Assembly (NCBI GenBank): GCA_037179335.1
Contig: JAKZHN010000007.1
Span: forward strand, 1,488,001-1,552,000
DNA length: 64,000 nucleotides
Source: Cyclaneusma minus
Lineage: Eukaryota > Ascomycota > Leotiomycetes > Marthamycetales > Marthamycetaceae
Reading direction: 5' to 3'
Shown: one piece after another, positions 37,123-46,541 of the stretch
How the letters are laid out: every line of letters starts with the position of its first letter
Position numbering within the stretch: the first letter of the stretch is position 1
Notes under the pieces: generated by a model
Database searches by the model: none
What the model was told of the DNA's origin: nothing
The model's input: only the letters and a program-made list of their open reading frames with translations
Translations under genes and position numbers: made by a program

Positions 37123-38311
37123 CTAATCCTCAATCGTCTTGACATTCGTCCACTCGCCCCTCAAGTCCTCCTTCCACAACGTAACCTTGTTATCGCCGCC
37201 ACTAACCGCCAGCACATTCCCGCTCAAGCTCCAGCTCACCCTCCACACCACAGCCTCGAAATTCAGCACCTTGCTGTTCCACTGTCCCGGGTTCGCTGGA
37301 TCAGACGTCCAGATTCTGACGGTTTTGTCTTGGGAGGCGGATGCGATGTATGATTTCTGCAGCACGGTGGGCGACCAAGCCACATCACGCACCCAGTCCG
37401 TATGACCCGTCAACGGCTCCCTCTCCTGCTTATAGCTCTGACTCGCCTGATCCCACGCCCACAACTTCAGCAAATTATCGCTCCCACCCGTCACAAACCT
37501 CCTCACACCCCCCTGGTTCGCACCCGCTCCACTGCTCACCAAGCTTCCCGGTGCAGTGCTAGGAGCCCAGGACACAGAATTGACACCAATACCGTGTGCG
37601 GCGAAAATCTTGTGGTCCATGGAATTGTCGGTAAATTCGAGAACGGAGACGTTGCCGTCGGACGAGGCGCAGGCGAGCAGACAGCCGGATTCGTGGGGGG
37701 CCCAGGAGACGATGTTGACGGAGGCCGTGTGCATGGCGAAGTCGAATACTTTGGACCATGCGGAGCCCTTTTCGCGCCAGATGAGCACTTTGCCGTCGTA
37801 GCCGGCGGAGGCGAGGATGGTGCCGAACTTCGGGTGGGCCCAGGAGACGCACCAGACCGCTCCTTCGTGGCTGTGGACATGGAGTTAGCGGATTTGGGAT
37901 ATGGGCTGAGGGGATAATGGCGGAGAAAGGGGGTGTATCTACCCCTTGAGGGTCTCGGTCAGGCGGTGGGTTTCACCCTCGACTTCGAAGATCTTGATTG
38001 TTCGGTCGGAGGAGCATGTTGCTAGCCGTCTGCCGTAGTAGTCGAGGACGGCGTCTGTCTGTAGATCGGAAGGTCAGCCGTAATTGCAATGGCGTATTGA
38101 AAAGCCTGGATGGCAGATGTCTTGTTGTATAGCAGCGAGTGTTCGCAGTCGAATTCGAGGCTCGAGTGGCAGTCGCATCGCAGGAGGTCGACTTACTATC
38201 ATGTCATCGTGACCAGAGTTCGAGATTACTTGCGTCTGTAAGGCATTAGTTGTTTTTCAAGCTTCAAGGAGGCCCTATAGCACAGCACTTGTTCAGGAAT
38301 CAACTCACCAT
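37123..38311 (-). CDS. SEC13: Sec13, COPII and nuclear pore WD40 protein
   Basis: Sec13 is a six-bladed beta-propeller that pairs with Sec31 in the COPII coat and with the Nup84 complex in the nuclear pore. Four exons fit: 38311-38309, 38235-38197, 38058-37943 and 37870-37123, about 301 aa, matching family length. Exon 1 is only the ATG itself, followed at once by GTGAGT. Exons then read TQVISNSGHDDMI, TDAVLDYYGRRLATCSSD and HEGAVWCVSWAHPKFG, each junction restoring family sequence in the right phase (0, 0, 2). WD-type repeats are recognisable at TIKIFE, KVLIWREK, NLLKLWAWD, TVRIWTSD and KVTLWKED. It shares a 616-bp divergent promoter with PEX20. Confidence 0.93.
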
Positions 38312-38927
38312 GTTGACGGAAGCTCCTGTATTGTAGGTGAAGCTTGGGGGAGAGGCAGCTGGAGCACTGACGCAGGGTTCTGGATAGCTGGTCGTTATTT
38401 GTCCCTATCGGCAAGTTCCGACGGACGACTCTTGGCGCGTCACGTGTCAGGCCTCCGCAATCGTTTCTCCGCATCGTTCTCAGCTCCAGCTCCAGCTTCA
38501 GAGACCAGAGCTCAGCGGCATGAGTACATGTACGCTCAAGCCTTTCGTCTAGTTTTTTCCGCCTCAATTTGAAATTTCTGTTCAATTCAACTTCTCAATT
38601 CTCATTCCATGACCAAAATTGAAAGCGGGTACACTGATTACTTTTGCTCGGACTTTGGCCCAACAGCAGAGCAGGTGCGACCTCGGGATCACACCCTCTT
38701 CGGTGCCGGTGACCAACAGCTTGTGACATCAAACAATTGAAGCACTCTCTTCAGAGTCTACAAATACCTGCTCTAAGGCCAAGGGCGCCGGTTTAAGTGC
38801 TCTACTTTTCCGGGTTTTTGGATAATCCGTCGACATCTTTGCCACCAGCCTTATGACCGCCTCGGCATCCCCATACACCACCACCTAAGTCGCGTTCTGA
38901 GCAACGCGTCGCCTGGCCCCCTTAAAT
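38312..38927. promoter_or_regulatory. Divergent SEC13/PEX20 promoter region
   Basis: A 616-bp space between the two start codons, with no coding potential of its own. It must hold both promoters, including both 5' UTRs. Confidence 0.6.
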
Positions 38928-40051
38928 ATGGCGGACCAGCTTTGCGGACCGTCTAATGCGCTGCAGAACTTCCAGAAGCATAGCGGCGCCGACAGGACCC
39001 TGCAGCAAGACCGTCTTGTCGCCAGACAATCTCCAGCCCAGGTACGGCCCTTAGCCCCTGAACTTGGGCCGCAGATATCTAACATACCTTCTAGGGATTC
39101 CGATCCAGTCCTGGTCCAAATACCGGCCTAGTAGACCGCGAATTCGAGGCCTTTCAGAATGGCCAATTCCCGCCTCAACTACAAGAACCTCCCGGATTTT
39201 ATCCCCCAGAGATCTCCCATACGCAGCATATGCAACAACGCCATGGCTCCTCCGTCAATGGAGCTTGGGTTAACGATTTTAACCAGCTCGATCTAAACAG
39301 ATCTGCATCCCTAGGACCGCAATATCCTATGTCTCTAAATGCGAAGCCACAACAGAATCACAATGGATGGCAGCATGACCAAGCTGGCCCTTCATCTGCA
39401 TCTAATTACGTGAATGCTGGAGGATCGGCGCAGATCTCCCATCGAATGCAAGCTTTTGCGCCTCAGATGGGCTTTCAATCAGGAGCACCACAATTCCAAA
39501 CCCCTATGCCGACCTACGCCGGCCAGCAAGCCGCAACCTCCACATTCTCCGACGAAGCTTTCGCACAAGCCTTCGATCTCGCCGCCCAATCCTCAGCCGA
39601 ACCCCTCCAAGAATCTACAAACCAAGATCGACAAGGCGACACAGAACAAGAAATGCAAGGACTAGAAACCCAAGCCCCTACAGTAGCAGAGCAATCCCTC
39701 TTCGCCGACGAAGTTGGCGGCATCCCCCACTCCGAACGTTTAGGCGCCGACTCCATCTATGACCCCCTGCACCCCGAGCGTGAAAACCGCGAAGCACACG
39801 ACGATCCGGATGCGCTGGCACGCACGGCTGGCCAGCTGCTCGACACTGTGAGCGACAACACGAGCGAGAAGTTCCAGAACAGCCAGTTCCTCTCGCTGAT
39901 GCGGCAGTTGCGTGACAAAGAGGTGCAAGTGCAGGGCGACAAGATCGTAGGCGCCACCGATTCTACTACTCAAGTTTCACCGCAGCAGGAGAACGAGGCA
40001 GCGAAAACCGAAATGACCGAAGAAGAGAGGCGGAAGCAAATCGAGGTATGA
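38928..40051 (+). CDS. PEX20: Peroxin 20, PTS2 import co-receptor
   Basis: Pex20 works with Pex7 to bring PTS2-type proteins into peroxisomes. Exon 1 is 38928-39041 and exon 2 begins at 39095, with a 53-bp intron. The N terminus (CGPSNALQNFQKH, then LQQDRL) carries the conserved Pex5/Pex20-like Cys near residue 6 and a LxxxF-like helix. SPAQ-GFRSSPGPN is made by splicing. One WxxxF-type motif is visible (WVNDF), and the conserved C-terminal block AGQLLDTV..EKFQNSQFLSLMRQLRDKEV is present. The frame ends ..EEERRKQIEV at TGA 40049-40051 (356 aa). However, that TGA lies in a possible GTATGA donor: splicing to TGTAG at 40142 would continue in phase 0 into the LW-like domain at 40143-40520, giving a 480-aa fusion. 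Confidence 0.9.
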
Positions 40052-40142
40052 AAAAAAGCCAAGCTACTTTTCCCTTACCTCGTATTCATTTTTTTTTCGT
40101 GTGAACTTTTTTCCCTTCCATGCCGACACTCCATACGTGTAG

Positions 40143-40520
40143 GCACAGAAAGAACACAAAGTCACGTATCTCTCTGCCAAGCTCAAAGTATGGCTAAGGC
40201 GGCGTGACATGTCCGTAGAGCCCCTAATCCCTAAGGTATCTCTATTACTCTCTATGGTCGAGGAATATGATGCAGCTGAAATAGACCATTCGAGCATGGC
40301 GTCGCTGCGTATGACTACGCTGCTGCAGGCAGCATTGATCATTGGCTTTTCTTCTACTTCGTATTTCTCGCACGATGAGAAGTATCCTCTGAGAGAGAGG
40401 ATGGAGACGCTGCTTAGAAGCTGGACTGAGGCAAGGATCACTCAGCAGAAGCGAGGCCAGGGCTTGGGGGCTTGGGATTGGGGGGGGGGGGGGGAGGGGG
40501 CACATATCGATTCCCGATGA
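40143..40520 (+). CDS. LW-like domain copy A, possible PEX20 3' exon
   Basis: An open stretch preceded by a TGTAG acceptor, beginning AQKEHKVTYLSAKLKVWL and ending at TGA after a G14 run. It aligns with copy D: HKVTYLSAKLKVWL against KHVTYLRHKIQKAL, VEEYDAAEID against LEEYGEQID, and YPLRERMETLLRSW against FGITERMEGLLRGW. The helical pattern resembles the TFIIS N-terminal/LW type of domain found in chromatin and transcription proteins. It either belongs to PEX20 by splicing or is a relic. No ATG lies at its 5' end. Confidence 0.6.
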   Translation, partial: AQKEHKVTYLSAKLKVWLRRRDMSVEPLIPKVSLLLSMVEEYDAAEIDHSSMASLRMTTLLQAALIIGFSSTSYFSHDEKYPLRERMETLLRSWTEARITQQKRGQGLGAWDWGGGGEGAHIDSR

Positions 40521-40684
40521 TGCCGGGAAGCTAGAGCAAAGCCCTGCTTGAATAGGGGGTCGATTCACAACAGATGATGATTCTCAAATGATGTTCGAGT
40601 GTTTTCTCGTTTCTTTTTTCTTTTAAAGTGTTTTTCGTTTTGTTCTGCAGACCCCGGTAGTTGACTTTTTTTTTCTGCACACAG

Positions 40685-41035
40685 TACGAAATCTTTGGGC
40701 TGCGCACAAACCTAGTTTACGCGCTGCTGAGGGAGGATACGCAAGAGACCCGTCCAGAAGACCAGTCACAAGTGCTCGAGTGGATTCATCGGATCGAGGA
40801 CCTTGATCCAGGAGTCAATCGCTATATCCACGAAAAGTCGATGCTCATTCACTTCGTGGGCGAGGCGTTAGTCGCTCATCGAGATCCGGAAACGGAAGTA
40901 GCTGAAAAACCCTGGCCATGGGGCTACCCAGAAATGATGGAGCTGGAGGAGACATGTAAGCGCAGGTGGCATGAGAATGTCCGGGATATCTGGAGGCGTT
41001 GGTGGGAAGACGCGTGGGACGATGAGGAGTTTTAA
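40685..41035 (+). CDS. LW-like domain copy B
   Basis: An open stretch following a TTTTTTTTCTGCACACAG acceptor, reading YEIFGLRTNLVYALL, then VLEWIHRIEDLD and ending WRRWWEDAWDDEEF. It keeps the YxxxxLxxxLxxAL and EWIxxIE helices but lacks the LExIP and RMExLL motifs. Just after its TAA the same frame continues LTHRMEALLQRWHARME to about 41088, a remnant of the missing last helix of another copy. No ATG start or upstream exon was found, so this may be a gene fragment. Confidence 0.5.
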   Translation, partial: YEIFGLRTNLVYALLREDTQETRPEDQSQVLEWIHRIEDLDPGVNRYIHEKSMLIHFVGEALVAHRDPETEVAEKPWPWGYPEMMELEETCKRRWHENVRDIWRRWWEDAWDDEEF

Positions 41036-41265
41036 CTGACTCATAGGATGGAGGCGTTGCTGCAGCGCTGGCATGCAAGAATGGAGGTGGTGTTGATATT
41101 TCCTTGGGCTGTTAATAAGTATTTGGGTTGGTATCACTTGTGATTGAAGTCATTGAGGAACTATGTGTCTTGTGAAGCCTTGCATACGCGTTCGCGTCTA
41201 GTTTTGCTTTTGCTTCGACGCATGGTTTCCTCATGCTCCCACAAGCTGACCTCGTCTCTACCCAG

Positions 41266-41679
41266 TATGAATGCCACGGCCTCATTTGGTACCTCGCTGA
41301 AGCCGAGAGTTCTGACGACCCAGAAGAAGACATGCAGCAAATATCCGAGTGGCTTGCTCAGATCGAGCACTGTTACTCTCACCCTCTCATGTCGCCGATG
41401 TCTGCCCTGTGGGTGCTGGAGGACGTGCTGTCAAGTGCGCCTACGGATGGCTCATTTAGAGGGGAAGTTGAGAAGCTGCAAGTGAAGTGGACAGATGAGG
41501 TGAAGAGTGAAGTGGCTCGCCAAGCAGGATACTCCTTTTGGGAAGCTTTGGAGAACGACGTGGGTAGGGCTGAGGCAATGGAGATACTGAGGACTTTGCG
41601 GGAATCGGACGCGGATAGTGTCCGTATCCGGAGGAAGCTTGAAGAAAGGGGATATTTGCTGCCTAAAATGACTTCCTAA
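41266..41679 (+). CDS. LW-like domain copy C
   Basis: An open stretch after CTCTACCCAG, reading YECHGLIWYLAEAE, then MQQISEWLAQIEHCY and LWVLEDVLSSA, ending ERGYLLPKMTS at TAA (about 137 codons). ISEWLAQIE is the family's best conserved block, encoded by the 12-mer ATATCCGAGTGG shared with copies E and F (GTATCCGAGTGG in D). The C-terminal ~50 residues are unlike the other copies. An in-frame ATG-like start at 41233 exists if the acceptor is not used. Confidence 0.5.
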   Translation, partial: YECHGLIWYLAEAESSDDPEEDMQQISEWLAQIEHCYSHPLMSPMSALWVLEDVLSSAPTDGSFRGEVEKLQVKWTDEVKSEVARQAGYSFWEALENDVGRAEAMEILRTLRESDADSVRIRRKLEERGYLLPKMTS

Positions 41680-41807
41680 TGAGTTTCCGCATCATTTCTC
41701 GTTTGTCGTTTATGTTCTGACTTTCCACGCATTCTTACTCGACATAGCACAAATCCACTACGTCGCTATCCATCTTTCCCCTCTTTGCACAGACTAACAA
41801 TCAGCAG

Positions 41808-42218
41808 AAGCAGACCCAAGAAAACGCACGAGCCCAAGAATTCAAGCAACAAATGGTACGTCCAAATTTCATCCAACAACATTCTCCTATCTAATCTCTC
41901 AATTTCTCCCCCACACAGGAGGACAAACTTTCCTGTGTCAAACACGTCACATATCTGCGCCACAAGATCCAAAAGGCGCTGTTATCCCGTCGTGAGCCGC
42001 CCGCGGCAGACGAAATGGCCGATGTATCCGAGTGGATCAGAAAGCTTGAGGAATACGGCGAGCAGATCGATGCGGAGATCTTGTGGACTACGAAAGTCAA
42101 CAAGGTTTTGAAAGCGGCCTGCAAGTTGGAGAGCATTCCGCGAGATGCGGAGTTTGGGATTACGGAGAGGATGGAGGGGTTGCTGAGGGGCTGGGATGCT
42201 TTGCACACACGGACCTAA
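41808..42218 (+). CDS. LW-like domain copy D, the most complete
   Basis: Two exons: 41808-41855 (KQTQENARAQEFKQQM) and 41919-42218, joined by a 63-bp intron GTACGT..CACACAG in phase 0. The second exon holds the whole domain: VTYLRHKIQKALL, DVSEWIRKLEEYGEQID, TTKVNKVLKAACKLESIP and ITERMEGLLRGWDAL, ending at TAA. The charged linker before the domain and the intron position match the PEX20 tail plus copy A. From memory, fungal PWWP-type chromatin proteins carry a similar C-terminal domain. A first exon with ATG was not found. Confidence 0.6.
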
Positions 42219-42711
42219 CCTGAAGACAATCGCATCCGCGGCGCCGTCGGTTACGTGTGTGTTGGTCTCATGGCGGTTCGACTCGCATCAGAGCTCCGAA
42301 AATGGCCTTCGAGAAAAGCTTGGAGAGGCGCTGGGGGATTTCTTAGCAGGTGTCGTTTGCAGCTTCCTGTTGAGATAAAACTTCAAAAGAAAGTTATTGA
42401 GCGGCGGCGGGATCATTTGGTTGTGAGAACTGAGAACTGAGAGTTGTGCGTACAACAGACAAAAGCTGGGAAATGAGGAATCAGAATAGTCTATCTTTCC
42501 TAGAAACGTCTTTCCAAGCCTTTCTTCTACACGCGTCCGAGCCTGCTCTCGTACTCCTTACATGCCCCTTACGGAGCACCATACCTGCCAAGTGGCATCA
42601 AGCCCCGCCTCCGACTCCCTCCATCAAAACTGATACCATCACACATAGCATTATCTCGCCAATCTAAGAACGAACCTCCAAGACGCCCTGATCTCTTGAC
42701 ACCCCGCCACA

Positions 42712-43116
42712 ATGTCCCAAATATCCGAGTGGATCGCCCAACTCGAAAGTTGGAAGCCTCCACCCTACGCCGCGGCGCTTCTAGCCACGACAGACTTGAA
42801 AGGAATTCTTACAAAGATCCTCGGCTACCAAGCCATCTACCTCGATGCTCCATTCAACCTCTATTCCCGAATCACCAGCCTAGCGGCGGCCTGGGATCCA
42901 CAATGGCATGGTGGAGATATGTCGAAGGCTGTTATAAAAAAACAAGTCCGTTTTCTCAGCCTCGTGATTAAGAAAGCGCTGCTTAAAAGCATTCAGAAAT
43001 TGATATGCCGAGGATATCCGAGTGGATTACTAAGCTTGAGGCGTATGGGGAGGATATTAGTAATGATACCGACCCCTTGGCAATATATGACAAGAACCGC
43101 GTTTTGGGGACTCTGA
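42712..43116 (+). CDS. LW-like domain copy E
   Basis: Begins with its own ATG in good context (CGCCACAATG) and reads MSQISEWIAQLESW, then LLATTDLKGILTKILGYQAI and NLYSRITSLAAAWDP: a copy lacking the first helix. The same frame then runs into the first helix of copy F (QVRFLSLVIKKALLKS) and ends in unrelated sequence at 43116 because of a one-base frame break near 42990. It may be an intact short gene or a decaying fusion of E and F. Confidence 0.5.
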   Translation: MSQISEWIAQLESWKPPPYAAALLATTDLKGILTKILGYQAIYLDAPFNLYSRITSLAAAWDPQWHGGDMSKAVIKKQVRFLSLVIKKALLKSIQKLICRGYPSGLLSLRRMGRILVMIPTPWQYMTRTAFWGL

Positions 43117-43385
43117 GTAAGGCTTTGGAGGTGGAAGAGGTGAATGGTTGGAGTGATGAGAAGGGGAGCTTGAAGGAGAGATGTGAAGTGTTGGTGGAGA
43201 GGTTGGAGCCGAGGATACGCCGGGAGAGTGGTGTACAAGTAGGCAAGGAGGCGAACAGGAAAATCAATGAGAGTATGCGATTGCCGAGTGATACCCCGGC
43301 GAGTCGAAGATGGGAGTTGTGGTATGGTGTGGAAAAAGACAGGATGTATCCGCCGTTGCCGGAGCAGGATGAGCGGGATGACTAG
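43005..43385 (+). pseudogene. LW-like domain copy F, frame-broken
   Basis: Reads MPRISEWITKLEAYGEDI, then NRVLGTLSKALEVEEV and LKERCEVLVERLEP, with a long divergent tail ending QDERDD at TAG. Its natural first helix lies just upstream (about 42945-42990) in a different frame, separated by a single-base shift with no room for an intron. The ATG at 43005 is the conserved Met inside the domain, so independent translation is uncertain. Confidence 0.5.
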
Positions 43386-43678
43386 GAAGTGTCCTAGTGG
43401 ATCTCCTGCAACTTCTGAATCTGGGGATTTGTTTCTTTTCGTACTTTCTTGATGTCTGCTTTCTTTCCTATTGACGAGTCATGACATGAAGTTTCTACGA
43501 TCTTACGGCCGCCTGTTTCTCCCCTGTACTCTTCCTCTTGATGAGTTACGCAACGAAGCGAAGCTATGATTTTACGCCCTCCTGTCTCTCTATTTCTCTT
43601 CAACTCGATAAAGAAATTATTATCATATGTTGGCAACCCAGAATTTTGTGCATTATTGACTAACACGACGTGCAAAAG
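43386..43678. other. Spacer before the zinc-finger gene
   Basis: No coding region is clear. Two imperfect copies of about 40 bp (ACGATCTTACGGCCGCCTG-like near 43497, ATGATTTTACGCCCTCCTG-like near 43566) lie about 70 bp apart. A first exon of the zinc-finger gene may be hidden here. Confidence 0.4.
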
Positions 43679-44573
43679 TGGAAATACCGACTCGTCGACC
43701 AGGTCGAGCGTCAGCATGCTTGCACATTCAAGGACTGCTACGAGACATTTAACCTGTTAGCCAATTGCGAGGTAAGCTATGTTTACCCACCTTGCCTGTC
43801 TGTCGGTATCTTATCTAGAGACTCGGTCAACTTGTGCTGATATATTGAGTTGATGGATAGGTCCATGAATCCCTGCACATCAAGGACGGGATCTATCAAT
43901 GCCCAGTCCCTGGCTGCGATGCGAAATTTGTGCGACGGGGGAATTTCAGAGTGAGCTACATTCATTCGCCTCGTCTCTTAGGATTGTTTAGAAACCCGAT
44001 GTGCTGATGTAAGTGGGTTGATGTATAGGCGCATGAAACGATGCACAAGGAGATGCTCCCGAAGGAGCATGCTTGCACGGTCGAGGGCTGCGGTAAGAGT
44101 TTAAGTCTGCGGGGGAATTTGAAGGCAAGATACCTATTTTCATTCGCTTGGCTTGTGCTTTTCTAGTCTTGCGTTTTGCTGATATGAGACTGTGCTAGTT
44201 TCATCGAGCAAAGTGGCATAGAGAAACGTTGAGCGAGGAAGAGGTGGAGCTGTTGGAAAGGCAGGAAAAGGAAGACAAGGAGAAATTGGAAAGGTGTCGA
44301 AGGGAAGATCCGGAGAAATGGGAAAGGGTTAAAAGGGGGGAGGAGTGGTGGAGTGAGGAGGAAGACGAGGAGGGAGACGAGGAGGCTCTGGAAAATTCTC
44401 GAAGGGAGAGCGCTGCAGGGTCTGAAACTGCTAAGATTGTAGCAGAGGGAAGCAAGTCCAGGGAGGCTGCTGTGGAGGAGCTGGGCAGGGCGGATATAAC
44501 GGACGAAAGGAGGCGGATCCTTGAAATTGGTCTCAAAGCTGCCGATACATGTGGGAACATAACCGCTTTTTGA
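43679..44573 (+). CDS. C2H2 zinc-finger protein, 5' end not found
   Basis: Four exons fit: 43679-43771, 43861-43950, 44029-44124 and 44199-44573, all phase 0 after the first. They encode three consecutive C2H2 fingers: CTFKDC..HESLH, CPVPGC..HETMH and CTVEGC..HRAKWH, followed by a Glu/Lys-rich coiled-coil tail ending GNITAF. Every intron cuts a finger at the same place, just before the first zinc-binding His, and the three introns resemble each other (GTGCTGAT..GTTGATG.ATAG). The third has a GC donor (GCAAGA). The first exon starts after GTGCAAAAG with a GACTAAC branch-like signal; no ATG was found upstream. Probably a nucleic-acid-binding protein, but a truncated gene is possible. Confidence 0.7.
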
Positions 44574-44976
44574 GGGACTACTATATACAGCTTTACGCTC
44601 TTGAGAGCCAGAATCGGAAACGTTTGGAGATGGCTAGGGCACTGGACAGATGAGCGGGAAGAGGAGACAGGAGATCATTTTCTAAGGTAGTAGTCTGGTT
44701 CTTGACACTTCGTTTTACTAGAAATGGAACACGGTACTGGACAGTGGAATAAATGCTTGAGCGCTGGCTGTGAAATTGCCGTCTGTTCCCCAGAAAGCGA
44801 CTACCCCTAGGGAGGACCTGCTCTCTATCACGGATACTTAAGTAGAAATAGGGGCTGACGATCGTGATGCACGAATTATGTGCAAACCTCCCCAACCCCC
44901 AACCCATTACCTTGAAGATCCGGATCGTCCCTCTGCCCCTCTAGACATCCCCCGATTCTCACCTCATCTAGGTAAC
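44574..44976. other. Convergent 3' ends of zinc-finger gene and carrier gene
   Basis: A 403-bp spacer between two stop codons with no coding sign; it should hold both polyadenylation sites. Confidence 0.5.
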
Positions 44977-46179
44977 TTACGCCTCCTTGCCATCCCTCAT
45001 CTTCCTAAAGAAATCCATAACCCCCGTGTAAACCACCAGCAGAATACCACCACCGGGACCCAATCTCAGCACCTTAGGCAAGAAACCCTTGTATAGCGCC
45101 GCAAATCCTTCCTCTTTGAAGACCGTCCCCACCGCTGGCCATGCCCAGTTGTATTTCTGCACACCCCCCTTAACCCTCGGGCTGTTCTGAATTCTACTCT
45201 TTACCACATCCATCGGCGTATTCAGCATCGTCCCCACCGTGCCACCGGTCGCACCACTCAACAAATCATAACCCATCTGCGTTTGCTTATCATTCGCCTT
45301 CGGCAGCAGCTCTCTGACCTGGAAAATACATCCAAAGTACCCAGCATTCCATAGCACGTGGCGCCAAATAGTACTTTCCAGACCATTGTACAAAGCCAGC
45401 GGTCCTTCAGCTTTCACGGTTTTAACGACGCAGTCGATCATGCCGGTGTAGCGGGAGGCGTTGGCTTTGTCTTGGAGACGGATTTTCACGAGCTCGAAGG
45501 GCACGACCACAAAGGCTTCGGTGGCGCCGGCGGTGGCGCCGGTGAGGATGGAGAGGGATTGGTTCATTTTGGCGGCGCCGAAGAGGTCGCGGTAGAATTT
45601 GCCCCATGAGTCGTTGGCGGCGAATTTGGTGGCACGTTTGGGGGCTTCCATGAGGATGGGGGCTTCGATGCCGCGGTAGAGACGGCCGAAACTGGGGGGT
45701 TGGCGTTAGTTGTTTGTTCTGATGTGGGCACAGAGAACTCACCCCTCAGTCGCAATGATCTTGCGGAAGCAGTCAAGCATGCCATTGTAGCCCTCGCCAG
45801 CAACGGCCTTGCCCGTCTGCAATTGTCTGCCAAGTCCGCATATCAGCCGCTATGTTCCCTTGGTATTTGGCGGGGTGTTTCCCATACACTCTTGTCTTCA
45901 CGACATCCAATGGGTACCTGCGGAGACAAAGGTCAGCAAGTTGTTATCTGTTGAGGAATCTCCACTTCGAGTACTCACATAACCAGAATCTGCACACATC
46001 TTGCATCAGAACTGTCTCTTTACATGTACTCTATGACCTGCTATTTACTCACTTCAGAAACTCCGGCGACGGCACCTAGACGCCTGTTAGTTCACATGGC
46101 TGAGAGTTTGTCCTTCGCGCACGGATTGCGTACCGGCCGCGAACTGGTAGATGAAGGGAAGAGGTTTATCGGACGACAT
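44977..46179 (-). CDS. ODC1: Mitochondrial 2-oxodicarboxylate carrier
   Basis: Inner-membrane carrier of the SLC25 family that exchanges 2-oxoadipate and 2-oxoglutarate across the mitochondrial inner membrane, feeding lysine metabolism. Six exons fit: 46179-46134, 46075-46053, 45989-45979, 45917-45888, 45826-45743 and 45691-44977, about 302 aa, all phases consistent. Exons 2-4 are tiny (23, 11 and 30 nt), yet together they restore GAVAGVSEILVMYPLDVVKTRVQLQTGKA. Three carrier signatures are present: PLDVVK, PFELVK and PMDVVK, one per repeat, as expected of a six-helix carrier. LYRGIEAPILMEAPKRATKFAAND is typical of the Odc branch. It is divergent from NUG1 over 362 bp. Confidence 0.9.
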
Positions 46180-46541
46180 GGCTGCGATTGTGTCTGTCAG
46201 TTCTGGAAATTCAAAAACCAGTTAGCTGTATGACTTCACCAGAAAATGGACCAGAAGGTGGAACGTACGGCAGACTTGGAATGAGGGAATACAGAGCGGT
46301 CGCAGATCTGTGACAGCAATATCGGCGTCGAGTAAGCTCACACGAGCTGTTCAACAACCCACAGCGGGGATCTGGGGCTGGGGTAGACCACGTGACTGTG
46401 GCTAGACTATTTTCTGCCGGTGTGGCTGTGCGTGAGAGCGGGTCGAACTTTTTTCCTCGACCGATAAGATATCCTCGATTTTTATCGAAAGCCCATCCTC
46501 GACATCTGCACCACCGCACTGCACTCAACAATACCGCCGCA
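46180..46541. promoter_or_regulatory. Divergent carrier/NUG1 promoter region
   Basis: A 362-bp space between two divergent start codons that must serve both genes. No coding region is seen. Confidence 0.6.
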
